DNA of 64,000 bases. It comes from CAIKMD01 sp963803265. GTDB lineage: Bacteria > Pseudomonadota > Alphaproteobacteria > ATCC43930 > CGMCC-115725. The notes beneath the pieces were generated by a model. It had not been told where the DNA came from, did not search any database, and saw only the letters and a list, made by a program, of their open reading frames with translations. Every line of letters begins with the position of its first letter. Positions within the stretch are counted from its first letter, which is position 1. Where the stretch lies: contig CAWDLZ010000022.1 of the NCBI GenBank assembly GCA_963803265.1, positions 184,588-248,587 on the forward strand, in the 5' to 3' direction. Both the position numbers and the translations under genes were made by a program. This document shows, in pieces, positions 31,466-41,327 of this stretch.

Positions 31466-32832
31466 TTACCCCGCCCGGCGCCAAGTGGTACCCCCAGGTC
31501 CGTCCTCGAGCAGGATGCCCCTCAACGCGAGCTCGGCGCGAATGCGGTCGGCCTCGGCGAAATCGCGTCGCTGGCGCGCCGCGACGCGCTGCCCGATGAG
31601 GGCTTCGATCGCGGCGGCGTCAGCCGTCTTGCCTCGAAGCCAGCCTTCCGGATCCTGCTGCAAAACGCCTAACACCGCGCCGGCCGCCCTAGCTCGCCCG
31701 CGAGGCGCGCCTTCTCTGCGGGCGCCGCGGCGCTGTTGAGCTGGCCGAGCAAATCATAGAGCGCCGCGATCGCGAGCGGCGTGTTGAGATCGTCGTCGAG
31801 CGCCGCCTTGAACTGCGCCGGCGGCGCGGCCGCCGCCGCATCGCCCGTACCGCGCAAGGCGAGGTAGAAGCGGTCGAGACCGAGCTTGGCCTGGTTGAGG
31901 CGATCCGAGGTCCAGTCGAGCGGCTCGCGGTAATGCGCGCCGAGCATCGCGAAGCGCGCGGCCTCGCCGGGAGCCTCGGCGAGGACATCGCGAATCGTGC
32001 GGAAATTCCCGGCCGATTTCGCCATCTTCTCGCCGTCGACCGTGACGAAGCCGTTATGCAGCCAGTAACGCGCGAAAGCCACGCCGGGATGCACGGATTC
32101 GCTCTGCGCGATTTCGTTCTCGTGATGCGGAAAGATGAGATCGAGCCCGCCGCCGTGAATGTCGAAGTTCGGCCCCAGATAGGCCTCGCTCATCGCCGAG
32201 CATTCGATGTGCCAGCCAGGCCTGCCGCGGCCCCACGGGCTCGGCCAGCCGGGCAATTCCGGCGGCGACGGTTTCCACAGCACGAAATCCGCCGGGTCGC
32301 GCTTATAGGGCGCGATCTCGACGCGCGCGCCCGCGATCATCTCGTCGAGGGTGCGACCCGACAGCTTGCCGTATTCCTTGTCGCTCGCGACCGAGAACAG
32401 CACATGCCCTTCGGCCTCGTAGGCATGGCCCGACGCGATCAGCGCCTCGATCATCGCGATCATCTGCGGGACATGCTCGGTCGCGCGCGGCTCGACATCG
32501 GGCCGCAGCGCGCCCAGCGCGTCGGTATCCTCGCGGAACACCTTGAAGGTGCGCTCGGTCAGCGCGCCGATGCTCTCATGATTGGCCGCCGCGGCGGCGT
32601 TGATCTTGTCGTCGACATCGGTGACGTTGCGGACATAGCGCACGTGATCCACGCCGTAGATTTGGCGCAGCAGACGGTAGAGCACGTCGAAGACGATGAC
32701 CGGCCGCGCATTGCCGATATGGGCGAGATCGTAAACCGTCGGGCCGCAAACATAGAGCCGCACATTCTTCGCGTCGAGAGGGACGAAGATTTCCTTGCGG
32801 CGGTTGAGCGTGTTGTAGAGCGTTAGCGGCAA
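31466..32832 (-). CDS. cysS: Cysteinyl-tRNA synthetase (one frame break near the 3' end)
   Basis: Class I synthetase of about 455 residues. LYVCGPTVYDLAHIGNARP gives the zinc-site Cys and HIGH-type motif, and GWHIECSAMSEAYLG holds the further zinc/cysteine site. FPHHENEIAQSE is present, and VDGEKMAKSAGNF is the KMSKS loop. One missing base near 31680 splits off the last 65 residues (ALIGQRVAARQRRDFAEADRIR), which are standard CysS C-terminus. First gene of a four-gene leftward operon with cimA, trmJ and the DUF952 gene. Confidence 0.92.
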
Positions 32833-33042
32833 GATCGACCTTTTCTAAAGGGGCAAAATACACGCCTCGGGGGAATGAACAAGCCCGCGCCGCCGATCCC
32901 GGCTTGCGCGAAAGTGTGGTCGAGGCGGCCCACTGCCCGTTCCTCGCGAGGGTTGAAATCCCAGCCCTTAGCGCTTAGCATTACTCGACGGCGCTAACTT
33001 GCTGGCGCTGGTCGGCTTCGGCGGCGCGGGGACTCATCAGGC

Positions 33043-33654
33043 ATGCCGAAAACTGGGGTTGCGGTGGTGGTGAGCCAGCGCCGCATTCAGATATGTCTTG
33101 TTGCGCTTTGCGCGCTGACCGCGCAATTCGGGATCGCCGCCACGCCGGCTTTCGCCCAAGCGACGGATTTGCCGGCAGGGCCGCTCGGCCTGCAACTCGA
33201 CCCCGTAGTGGTCGCCGGGCAGGGGCCGAACTATGTCGAGCTCGGCGCTGGATCCTACGCCCTTATCGGTCACCATCAACAAAACCAGACGGGAGGCGCC
33301 GACGTCGAATTCAAATTCGGCGACAAGTTCTACTATCTCGGACCCGCGCTCGGCGTCATTGCCGACCTTGATGGCGGCGGGATGATCGATGCCACCGTCT
33401 ATGCCGATCTCAATATCGGATCGATCGTCGTTACCCCGATGGGTGGGATCGGCGCCGATTGGCAGGGCAACCGCAGCGACGAGCCGCTCGGCGGCCCTTT
33501 CCAGTTCCGCCTCTCGCTCGAGGCCGCGTACCAGTTCGGCGATCGATCGCGCATCGGCTTGCGCGCCGGCCATATTTCGAGCGGCGGAATCAACCAGCAC
33601 AATCCCGGCGAAAACGATCTGATGCTGACCTATTCCATCCCCCTGACCCTATAA
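33043..33654 (+). CDS. PagL-like lipid A 3-O-deacylase (acyloxyacyl hydrolase family)
   Basis: 203 residues with an N-terminal signal (IQICLVALCALTAQFGIAATPAFAQ) and an outer-membrane beta-barrel pattern of alternating residues ending YSIPLTL. The C-terminal motif GHISSGGINQHNPGEND keeps the PagL catalytic His-x-Ser and Glu positions. Expected to remove the 3-linked acyl chain of lipid A at the outer membrane. The residues before the signal (MPKTGVAVVVSQ) may be an over-extended start. It converges with glnS with 6 bp between. Confidence 0.78.
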   Translation: MPKTGVAVVVSQRRIQICLVALCALTAQFGIAATPAFAQATDLPAGPLGLQLDPVVVAGQGPNYVELGAGSYALIGHHQQNQTGGADVEFKFGDKFYYLGPALGVIADLDGGGMIDATVYADLNIGSIVVTPMGGIGADWQGNRSDEPLGGPFQFRLSLEAAYQFGDRSRIGLRAGHISSGGINQHNPGENDLMLTYSIPLTL

Positions 33655-33660
33655 GGGCGG

Positions 33661-35337
33661 TCATCGCGCTTTGATATAGCTGTCGCGCAAGCCGACGGTG
33701 CGGTTGAAGACGAGAGGGCCGGCCGCGGAATTGGGGTCGGGGCAAAAATACCCGGTCCGCTCGAACTGAACCGCCTCGCCCGAACCGGCCGTGGCGAGCG
33801 CGGGCTCGAGCCGCGCGCCGCTCACAATCTCGACCGAATCCGGGTTGAGATCGGCGAAGAAATCGCCGTCCGCGCCGGGATCGGGACGGGTGAACAGCGG
33901 ATTATAAAGCCGGATCTCGGCCGCGATGGACGCCGCCGCCGCGACCCAGTGCAGCGTCGCCTGAACCTTGCGCCCGTCGGGCGCATTGCCGCCGCGGGTC
34001 GCCGGATCGTAGGTACAGCGCAACTCGACCACCTCGCCCGACGAATCCTTCACCGCCTCGCGGCAAGTGATGAAATAGGCATAGCGCAGCCTGACTTCCT
34101 TGCCGGGCGACAGGCGATAGAATTTCCTCGGCGGATTCTCCATGAAATCCTCGCGCTCGACATAGATCTCGCGCGCGAAGGGAATCCGTCGGCTGCCCGC
34201 GGAGGGATCGTCCGGGTGATTGATCGCCTCGAGCTCCTCGGTCTGGCCTTGCGGGTAATTCTCGATCACCACCTTGAGCGGCCGCAGCACCGCCATCCGG
34301 CGCAGCGACGTCTTGTTGAGATATTCGCGGATCGCATGCTCGAACATGGCGATATCGACGACGCTGTTGGCGCGCGAGACGCCGGTCCGCCGCACGAAAT
34401 CGCGGATCGCCGCGGGCGGCACGCCGCGCCGACGCAGCCCCGCGAGCGAGGGCATGCGCGGATCGTCCCAGCCCGACACCCGGCCGTCGCGCACGAGCTG
34501 CGTCAAGAAGCGCTTGGAGAGCACCGTATAGCCGATCTCGAGCCGCGCGGTTTCGTATTGGCGCGGCCGCGACGGCACCGGGAGATTGTCGAGAAACCAC
34601 TCGTAGAGCGGCTTGTGGTCCGCGAATTCGAGGGTGCACAGCGAATGGGTGATGCCTTCCAACGCATCCGACTGGCCGTGCGCGAAATCATAGGTCGGAT
34701 AGATGCACCATGCCGTTCCGGTGCGCGGATGCGTCTCATGCAGAATGCGATAGAGAATCGGGTCTCCGAGGTTGATGTTGCCCGAGGACATGTCGATCTT
34801 GGCGCGCAGGACCCGCGCGCCGTTCGGGAACTCGCCGGCCCGCATGCGGCGAAAGAGGTCGCGATTTTCCGCGGGCGTGCGGTCGCGAAACGGGCTCTCC
34901 CTGCCCTTTTCGGTCAAGGTGCCGCGCATCGCATGAACCTCGTCGGCGCTGGAATCGTCGACATAGGCCTTGCCGGCGCCGATCAGATGCTCGGCCCAGG
35001 AATAAAGCTGCTCGAAATAATCCGACGCGTGATAAAGATGCGGGCCCCAATCGAAGCCGAGCCAGCGCACGTCGCGCTCGATCGCGTCGATATATTCCTG
35101 CTCCTCCTTCGCCGGGTTGGTGTCGTCGAAGCGTAGGTGGCAGCGGCCGCCGAACTCCTCGGCGACGCCGAAATTGATGCAGATCGCCTTGGCGTGGCCG
35201 ATATGCAGGTAGCCGTTGGGCTCGGGCGGAAAGCGCGTGACCACGGTCTTGTGCTTGCCCGAGGCGAGATCGGCCTCGATGATGTCGCGGATGAAATCGC
35301 GGCCGGCCTCGACGAGCGGTGTTTCGCTTTCTGCCAT
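33661..35337 (-). CDS. glnS: Glutaminyl-tRNA synthetase
   Basis: 558 residues, frame unbroken. RFPPEPNGYLHIGHAKAICINF is the HIGH motif of the GlnRS group, RFDDTNPAKEEQEYIDAIERD follows, and VLSKRFL is the KMSKS-type loop. The C-terminal anticodon-binding barrels (VEREDFMENPP onward) are complete, separating it from non-discriminating GluRS. Many alphaproteobacteria lack GlnRS and use GatCAB transamidation, so its presence is taxonomically useful. It follows nadE by 9 bp. Confidence 0.95.
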   Translation of the reverse strand: MAESETPLVEAGRDFIRDIIEADLASGKHKTVVTRFPPEPNGYLHIGHAKAICINFGVAEEFGGRCHLRFDDTNPAKEEQEYIDAIERDVRWLGFDWGPHLYHASDYFEQLYSWAEHLIGAGKAYVDDSSADEVHAMRGTLTEKGRESPFRDRTPAENRDLFRRMRAGEFPNGARVLRAKIDMSSGNINLGDPILYRILHETHPRTGTAWCIYPTYDFAHGQSDALEGITHSLCTLEFADHKPLYEWFLDNLPVPSRPRQYETARLEIGYTVLSKRFLTQLVRDGRVSGWDDPRMPSLAGLRRRGVPPAAIRDFVRRTGVSRANSVVDIAMFEHAIREYLNKTSLRRMAVLRPLKVVIENYPQGQTEELEAINHPDDPSAGSRRIPFAREIYVEREDFMENPPRKFYRLSPGKEVRLRYAYFITCREAVKDSSGEVVELRCTYDPATRGGNAPDGRKVQATLHWVAAAASIAAEIRLYNPLFTRPDPGADGDFFADLNPDSVEIVSGARLEPALATAGSGEAVQFERTGYFCPDPNSAAGPLVFNRTVGLRDSYIKAR

Positions 35338-35346
35338 GATTCCCGG

Positions 35347-37064
35347 TTATGACGGCGAGGGCACGGGCGCGGGCGGCGCCGTGGCCGGATCGGCCGCCGG
35401 CGCTTCGCCCTTGTCTTGATAGTCGTTGGTGATCGGATAGCGCCGGTCGCGGCCGAAGGCGCGGCTGGTGATCTTGACCCCGGGCGGGGCCTGGCGGCGC
35501 TTGTATTCGGCGCGGTCGAGCATGCGCCACACCGCGCGCACGGTCGCTTCCTCCTGGCCGCGCGCCACGATATCGCGCACCGGCATATCGCGCTCGACGA
35601 GGCATTCCAGGATCTCGTCGAGCACCGGATAGGGCGGCAGCGTGTCCTGATCGGTCTGGTTCGGCTTCAGCTCGGCGGTGGGCGGCTTGGTGATGACGCG
35701 CTCGGGCATGACCGCGGCCGGGCTGGCCCATGCAGGCCAAGCGGGCAATGAAGGTTGCGCCAGCGCGCCAACGCGAACACCGTCATCTTGTAAACGTCCT
35801 TCAGCACCGCATAGCCGCCGCACATATCGCCATAGAGCGTGGCATAGCCGACCGACATCTCGGATTTGTTGCCGGTCGAGAGCACCATCCAGCCGAACTT
35901 GTTCGAGAGCGCCATCAGAATCATCCCGCGGATGCGGGGTTGGATGTTTTCCTCGGTGATGCCGACCGTCGTGCCGGCGAAAGCCGGCGCCAGCATCGTC
36001 TCAAAGGCCGCCATCGCCGGGCCGATATCGATGCTCCGCAGCTCGCATCCCAAAAGCCTCGCCACGGCGGCGGCATCCTCGAGGCTTTCCGTCGAGGTAT
36101 AGGGCGACGGCATCATCACGCAATGGACGCGGGAGGCGCCCAGCGCGTCGCAGGCGAGCGCGGCCGAGAGCGCGGAATCGATCCCGCCCGACAGGCCCAG
36201 CACCACGCCGGGAAAGCGGTTCTTCGCGACATAGTCCGAAAGGCCCAGCACCAGCGCGCGATAGATCGTGGTGAGCCGGTCGCCACGCTCGACCATCGCG
36301 CCGGGCTCGACGTTCCAGCCCTTTTCAGTGCGGCGCCAGCGCGTCGCCACCAGCGCGCTCAGCCATTCCGGCGCTTGGACGCGCAACCCCCCTTCGCTAT
36401 CGAGCGCGAAGGACGCGCCGTCGAACACCAACTCGTCCTGGCCCCCGACCTGGTTGACATAGAGCAGCGGCAGGCCGCTTTCCTTGACGCGCGCTTGCGC
36501 CAGGGCCAGGCGCGTGCCCTGCTTGTCGCTCTCGAACGGCGAGCCGTTGATGACGACGAGCAGCTCGGCGCCGCTTTCCTGCAAGGTCTCGGTGGCGTCG
36601 ATCGACCACATATCCTCGCAAATCATTACGCCGAGCCGCACGCCCTTGAACACGACCGGCCCGGCGCAGGGCCCGGCGGCAAAGACGCGCTTTTCGTCGA
36701 ACACGCCGTAATTCGGCAGATCGCGCTTGAAGCGCAGCGCCGCGACCTCGCCGCCGGCGAGCAACGCCGCGGCATTGTAAAGCTTGCCATCCTGCCGCCA
36801 CGGCGTGCCCAGGAGCACCGCCGGCCCGTCCTTCACCGCGCGCGCGAATTCCACGACCGCGGCCTCGCAGGAGGCAACGAAAGCGGGCTTCAGCACCAGG
36901 TCCTCGGGCGGATAGCCGGCGACGAAGAGCTCGGACGCCACCACCAGATCGGCGCTCTCCGCGCCGGCCTCGCGCCAGGCGTCCTTCAGCCGGCCGAGAT
37001 TGCCGGCAATATCGCCCACGACGGGATCGAGCTGGGCGATGGCGATGGCGAGCGAATCGGTCAT
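35347..37064 (-). CDS. nadE: Glutamine-dependent NAD+ synthase (one frame break as assembled)
   Basis: Final step of NAD synthesis, about 572 residues. The N-terminal nitrilase domain supplies ammonia (MTDSLAIAIAQLDPVVGDIAGN start, FKRDLPNYGVFDEKR with the catalytic Lys, and VMICEDMWS with the nucleophile Cys). The C-terminal synthetase domain has the ATP loop VLGLSGGIDSALSAALA and STGNKSEMSVGYATLYGD. A one-base loss near 35715 separates AVMPERVITKPPTAELKPNQTD and the rest. Downstream tail is Ala/Pro-rich. glnS follows after 9 bp. Confidence 0.92.
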
Positions 37065-37153
37065 GGCAAGGCGCTCAAGATGATAGGGCGAAACTAGGCC
37101 CTGCCGGCGGTTCAAAGCAAGGGACGGTGCGCCGAGTTGGCGGCCGCTTCGCC

Positions 37154-37934
37154 TTACCCGCCTTCGTGCAATACCGACGCCCGCACGTCTTCCTCGATCA
37201 AGCGCCAGATATGATCGACATAGCGCACGAATTCGGGCGTCCGCTTGAGGGCGAGCGCGCGCGGCCGCGGCAGGTCAATGGCCACGGTCTCGCGTAGCCG
37301 CCCGGGCCGGCGCGCGAACACCAGCACCCGGTCCGAGAGAAACACCGCCTCGTCGATCTGGTGGGTGACGAACAGCACCGTCTTTCGTCCCTGCTCCCAG
37401 ATCCGAATCAGCTCGGTCTGCATGATCTCGCGGGTCTGGGCATCGAGCGAGGAAAACGGCTCGTCCATCAGCAGGACTTTTGGGTTGAACGGCGAGCGCG
37501 CGGGCGAGGTTGACGCGCTGGCGCATGCCGCCCGAAAGCTGGCGCGGGAAATAGCTCTCGAAGCCCGCCAACCCGACGAGCTTCAGGAGATCGAGGGTGC
37601 GGCCGCGCGCGGCGGCGCCGGGCTGGCCCGCGATCTCGGGGCCGATCAGCGCATTGGCCAGCACGCTTCGCCACGGCAAGAGATTGTCGGTCTGGAACAC
37701 GAAGCCGCGATCGATGCCGGGCTCGCGCACCACCCTGCCGTCGAGCCGCACCTCGCCCGAGCTGGCCGCTTCGAGCCCGGCGACGATGCGCAGGAACGTG
37801 GTCTTGCCGCAGCCCGAGGGGCCGACGATCGAGATGAATTCGCCCTCGGCGATCGCGATGCCGATATCGCTCAGCACCTCGAGGCCGGAGAAGGTCTTGC
37901 ATAGGTGCGCGACCGCGAGTTTCGGCCCGGCCAT
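37154..37934 (-). CDS. NitT/TauT-type ABC transporter ATPase (one frameshift as assembled)
   Basis: About 259 residues once one extra T in the TTTT run at 37478-37481 is removed. Walker A is GPSGCGKTTFLR, Q-loop VFQTDNLLPWRS, signature LSGGMRQRVNLARALA, Walker B VLLMDEPFSSLD, and the H-loop FVTHQIDEAVFLSDR. Length and sequence are of the SsuB/TauB type. It is preceded by the permease (9-bp gap) and binding protein, forming a complete importer. Confidence 0.9.
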
Positions 37935-37943
37935 GTCCCGGTC

Positions 37944-38693
37944 CTAATCCTTGGTCCAGGGCACGAGCCTGCGCTCGAGCCAGTTGAAGCCCGCGGTCAT
38001 CGCGATACCCGCGCCGGCGAGGATGACGACTGCGGCGAAGAGGTTGGGCATGTTGAAGGCGTCGGCCGACTGGCTGATGAGCTGGCCGAGGCCGGCGCGC
38101 GAGCCGAACAGCTCGGCCACGACCACGCCGATGAGGCCGCGCCCGATGCCGAGCTTCAAGCCGACCAGCACGAAGGGCGTCGCCGAGGGCAGCGACAGCT
38201 TGAAGAAAATCTGCCGCCGAGTGGCGCCGAAGCTGCGCAGCGTCTCGATCAGCCGCTCGCTCGTCGTGCGCAATCCCGCCTCGGTGTTGATGACGACCGG
38301 GAACAGCACCAGCGTGATGACGACCACCACCTTCGACCAGATTCCGATGCCGAGCCAGAGCAGGAAGAGCGGGCCGAGCGCGATCGTCGGCGTGGCGTAA
38401 AGGCCCGAGACCCAGGGCTGAAGAATCTGCTTCGCGCGGTCGCTTTCCGCCATGAGCAGACCGAGGGCGACGCCCATGACAGCCGCGATGCCGTAGCCGA
38501 GCGCGAACTCCGCCGAGCTGACCTCGATGTGGCGGGCGAGCTGGCCGTTCCCGGCCAGCTTGCCGATGGCGAGAAGAATCTGGGAGGGCGCGGCGAGGAA
38601 GAGCGAATTATCGACGAAGAGCCGGCTCACCGCCTCCCAGATCAAAAGCCCTCCAAGGATCGACAGCGCACCGACGCCGAAGCCACGCTTCAC
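37944..38693 (-). CDS. NitT/TauT-type ABC transporter permease
   Basis: 249 residues with about six membrane helices. The BPD_transp_1 EAA-loop region reads ETLRSFGATRRQIFFKLSLPSATPFVLVGLKLGIG. The N-terminal helix GFGVGALSILGGLLIWEAVSRL and conserved LYATPTIALGPLFLLWLGIG are typical of SsuC/TauC permeases. Its ATG overlaps the stop of the binding-protein gene (38690-38693), showing an operon. Functions as a homodimer with the neighbouring ATPase. Confidence 0.92.
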   Translation of the reverse strand: MKRGFGVGALSILGGLLIWEAVSRLFVDNSLFLAAPSQILLAIGKLAGNGQLARHIEVSSAEFALGYGIAAVMGVALGLLMAESDRAKQILQPWVSGLYATPTIALGPLFLLWLGIGIWSKVVVVITLVLFPVVINTEAGLRTTSERLIETLRSFGATRRQIFFKLSLPSATPFVLVGLKLGIGRGLIGVVVAELFGSRAGLGQLISQSADAFNMPNLFAAVVILAGAGIAMTAGFNWLERRLVPWTKD

Positions 38694-39664
38694 TCGCCCA
38701 GCTCCGTGAGGCCCGGCATGACGAGGCTATCGGCGGTGATGGGCGTGGTGACGTCGCCCGAAGCGCGCATTACCGCGATCAAATTCTCGAGCCCCTTGCG
38801 CGACACGATGCTGGTCGGCGCGAAATATTGAATTTTCCACAAATAGTCGAGGCTCTGGGCGCTTTCCTTTTGGTCGATGTTGAAGTTCTTGACGCCCATC
38901 GCGATCAGCTCGTCGCGATTTTCCGGTCGGTAGAACCACGCCGCGCTCTCGTCGAGGGCGGCGAGCAGGCGCTTGGCCATGTCGCGGTGCGCCGTGCCCC
39001 AGCGATCGGACACTTCGAGCCCGGTGAAGGGATAATCCTTCACGTAATCGAAGACGAGGCCGATATTCTTCGCGCCCGACGCCTCGGCCAGGAAGTTGAA
39101 GGGCGGCAGCACCATGCTCGCCGCGACCGTGCCCGATTTGAGCGCGGCGAAGCGCCCGGCGGTGGCGCCGATGACGATGATGTCGACATCGCCCGGCTTC
39201 AGCCCGTTCGCCGCCGCCATCTTGTTCCAATAAACCGCGGTGATATCGACGAGCCCGCCCAGCGCGATGGTCTTGCCTTTCAGATCCTTGATCGAGCCGA
39301 TGCTCGGTTGCGCCTCCATCGCGTAGGGCGAATTCTGGCCGATGATGCGCGCGATCTTCACCGGCGCGCCCTTGTCGGCGGCGTGAATCGGCTCGACCAC
39401 GCCGGTGGTCGCGACGATGTCGATCGAGCCGGCGGCGAGCTGCTGCAGGATGCCCGACGCGCTCGGCGCGAAGATAATGTCGAGATCGACGTCGTGCTGG
39501 GCGAAGAAGCCCTTGTCGAAGCCGACATAAAACAGCCACATCGTCGCGGTGGGCCCGCCGACCGCGCCGGCCTCGATTTTTTCCGCCGCGCGCGAAACCG
39601 GCGCCGTCGCCAATCCGATCAATAACAGCAAAAGCGCCGCGGCGCGCACCCCCAACCTTGACAT
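38690..39664 (-). CDS. NitT/TauT-type ABC transporter substrate-binding protein
   Basis: 324 residues from the ATG at 39662-39664. Sec signal MSRLGVRAAALLLLLIGLATAPVSRA. Mature protein: GPTATMWLFYVGFDKGFFAQHDVDLDII and later QQLAAGSIDIVATTGVVEPIHA, IGSIKDLKGKTIALGG. These are NMT1/THI5-like binding-protein features. The ligand is unknown; the enzymes encoded upstream in the same direction point to a nitrogen-containing organic molecule. Coupled to the permease by a 4-base overlap. Confidence 0.88.
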   Translation of the reverse strand: MSRLGVRAAALLLLLIGLATAPVSRAAEKIEAGAVGGPTATMWLFYVGFDKGFFAQHDVDLDIIFAPSASGILQQLAAGSIDIVATTGVVEPIHAADKGAPVKIARIIGQNSPYAMEAQPSIGSIKDLKGKTIALGGLVDITAVYWNKMAAANGLKPGDVDIIVIGATAGRFAALKSGTVAASMVLPPFNFLAEASGAKNIGLVFDYVKDYPFTGLEVSDRWGTAHRDMAKRLLAALDESAAWFYRPENRDELIAMGVKNFNIDQKESAQSLDYLWKIQYFAPTSIVSRKGLENLIAVMRASGDVTTPITADSLVMPGLTELGE

Positions 39665-39678
39665 CCTTCGCTCCCGCT

Positions 39679-40548
39679 TCACGTTTCGGCTTGCGCCAGA
39701 TAATGCGCCACGATCTCGCTGCCGGTGGCGCACCACACGCCGGCATGGCCGCAGATATAGGCCAGGGCTTGCTCCAGCGCGCCGATCCGATACGGCATTC
39801 CCATCAGGAAGGGATGGAGGCAGATCGCCATCGCGCGGCCCGATTGCGCGCCTTCGCGGTAAAGCGTGTCGAACTGGCGGCAGATCATGGTCGCGAATTC
39901 CTCGGCGGTGCGCAAGAACCGCGTCATCTGGGCCATGTCGTTGATCTCGTAGCTGTAGGGCATCGCCACCAGCTTCTTGCCGCTCTCGAGCGTCATGACA
40001 TAGGGCTGGTCGTCGTTGGTCCAGTCGCCGACATATCCGATACCCTCGGCGGCCAGCAGATCGAGCGTGTTCCAGGATTCCTGGAGGCCGGAGCCGAGCC
40101 AGCCCTTGGGACGCGTTCCGGCGACGCGCGCGATGGTGTCGAGCGCGGTCTTGATGATGCGCGGCTCCTCGGCCTCGGGAACGTCGATGAGGCGCGTCAC
40201 GTTGGTGATGTTGTGCCCCATCCATTCCCAGCCGCGCTTGTTGCCTTCCGCGACGATAGCCGGATGGTGGAGGCAGACATCGCTGTTGAGCGCGGCGGTG
40301 GCGCGAATGCCGAAGCGGTCGAACAGCTCCATGAAGCGGAAGATGCCGATGCGGTTGCCGTAATCGCGGATCGACCAGGTCGGCACGTCGGGCACCTTGC
40401 CCAGGCCGCCGGCGATCGCCTTATCGAGCGGGAAGAATTCGACGTTCGGAATCACCCACAGCGCCACGCGCGCGCCGTTCGGCCAGGAGAGCTTCTTGCG
40501 GCTGACGATCGGCGAATAGGGGAACGGACCGTAAGCGCCCGGTTTCAT
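39679..40548 (-). CDS. Polysaccharide-deacetylase-fold hydrolase, PuuE (allantoinase)-like
   Basis: 289 residues. NGARVALWVIPNVEFFPLD and WSIRDYGNRIGIFRFMELFDRFGIRATAALNSDVC open the NodB-type barrel. EWMGHNITN and SGLQESWNTLDLLAAEGIGYVGDW follow, and CLHPFLMGMPYRIGALEQAL carries a late His. The lack of a signal peptide and the arrangement match cytosolic PuuE-like enzymes that hydrolyse cyclic amides such as allantoin rather than sugars. Substrate here unknown. It lies between the binding-protein gene (14 bp) and the amidohydrolase (1 bp), so it is part of the importer operon. Confidence 0.82.
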   Translation of the reverse strand: MKPGAYGPFPYSPIVSRKKLSWPNGARVALWVIPNVEFFPLDKAIAGGLGKVPDVPTWSIRDYGNRIGIFRFMELFDRFGIRATAALNSDVCLHHPAIVAEGNKRGWEWMGHNITNVTRLIDVPEAEEPRIIKTALDTIARVAGTRPKGWLGSGLQESWNTLDLLAAEGIGYVGDWTNDDQPYVMTLESGKKLVAMPYSYEINDMAQMTRFLRTAEEFATMICRQFDTLYREGAQSGRAMAICLHPFLMGMPYRIGALEQALAYICGHAGVWCATGSEIVAHYLAQAET

Positions 40549-40549
40549 C

Positions 40550-41254
40550 TCAGCCTGCCTTTCGCGCCTGGGATTTTGCCAATTCGGCAGCGATCTCGCC
40601 GACCCGCATCACGTCGGCGTATTTGTGGTGAAGGTCGAAGAGATTGACCTTGTGGGCGAGGACGCTGCGGTCGAAGCACGCCTCCTCGGCGACGACGACG
40701 TGAAAGCCATGCGAATAGGCATCGACCGCCGAGGCGCGCACGCAGCCCGAGGTGGTCTCGCCGCAGACGATCACGGTCTGGACGCCGAGCTGGGTCAGAT
40801 GCGCGGCCAAGGGCGTCCCGAAAAAGGCGCTGGCGCGCTGCTTGGTGATGACGACGTCGCCCGGTTGCGGCTTGAACTCGGGCCGGATGGCGAAGAGCGC
40901 GGGATCGGTCGGGCCGCGCCGCCGCCGCGTCGCCGTGACGAAGCTCGGCTTGCTTTCGGGCCTCGCATCGCCGGTCGAATAGAACACCGGCAGGCCCGCG
41001 GCCCGCGCCGCGGCGAGCAAGCGCTTGGTTGGCTCGATCGCGGCGTAGCCATGCGCGCCGCAGGCCATCGGATAGCTCCGAACGACCTCGGAAACCGGCT
41101 TGGCGCCGCCCTGATAGACGAGCTCGTAGAGATCGACGTTTAAGAGCGCGGCCGGGCCGCCGACATAAACCTCGCGGCGGTAGGCGGCATAGGTCGCGAT
41201 ATCCTCGGCCGGAATCACGTCCTGCCAGCAATGGTCCTCGAACGGATCGGCCAT
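40550..41254 (-). CDS. Isochorismatase-family cysteine amidohydrolase
   Basis: 234 residues. LLNVDLYELVYQGG supplies the Asp position, DVVITKQRASAFFGTPLAAHL the Lys, and IVCGETTSGCVRASAVDAYSHGF the nucleophile Cys with the conserved GxxT..C pattern. This group includes N-carbamoylsarcosine amidase and maleamate amidohydrolase. With the PuuE-like gene one base downstream and the ABC importer beyond, it likely hydrolyses a linear amide or carbamoyl product of the preceding ring opening. Exact substrate is not deducible. Confidence 0.85.
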   Translation of the reverse strand: MADPFEDHCWQDVIPAEDIATYAAYRREVYVGGPAALLNVDLYELVYQGGAKPVSEVVRSYPMACGAHGYAAIEPTKRLLAAARAAGLPVFYSTGDARPESKPSFVTATRRRRGPTDPALFAIRPEFKPQPGDVVITKQRASAFFGTPLAAHLTQLGVQTVIVCGETTSGCVRASAVDAYSHGFHVVVAEEACFDRSVLAHKVNLFDLHHKYADVMRVGEIAAELAKSQARKAG

Positions 41255-41327
41255 GACGCCGCGCCTCCCCTGAGCTTTCCCGGATTCTTCTACTATTTAC
41301 GGCGGCGTGGCAAGGCGGGCGGTCCAC

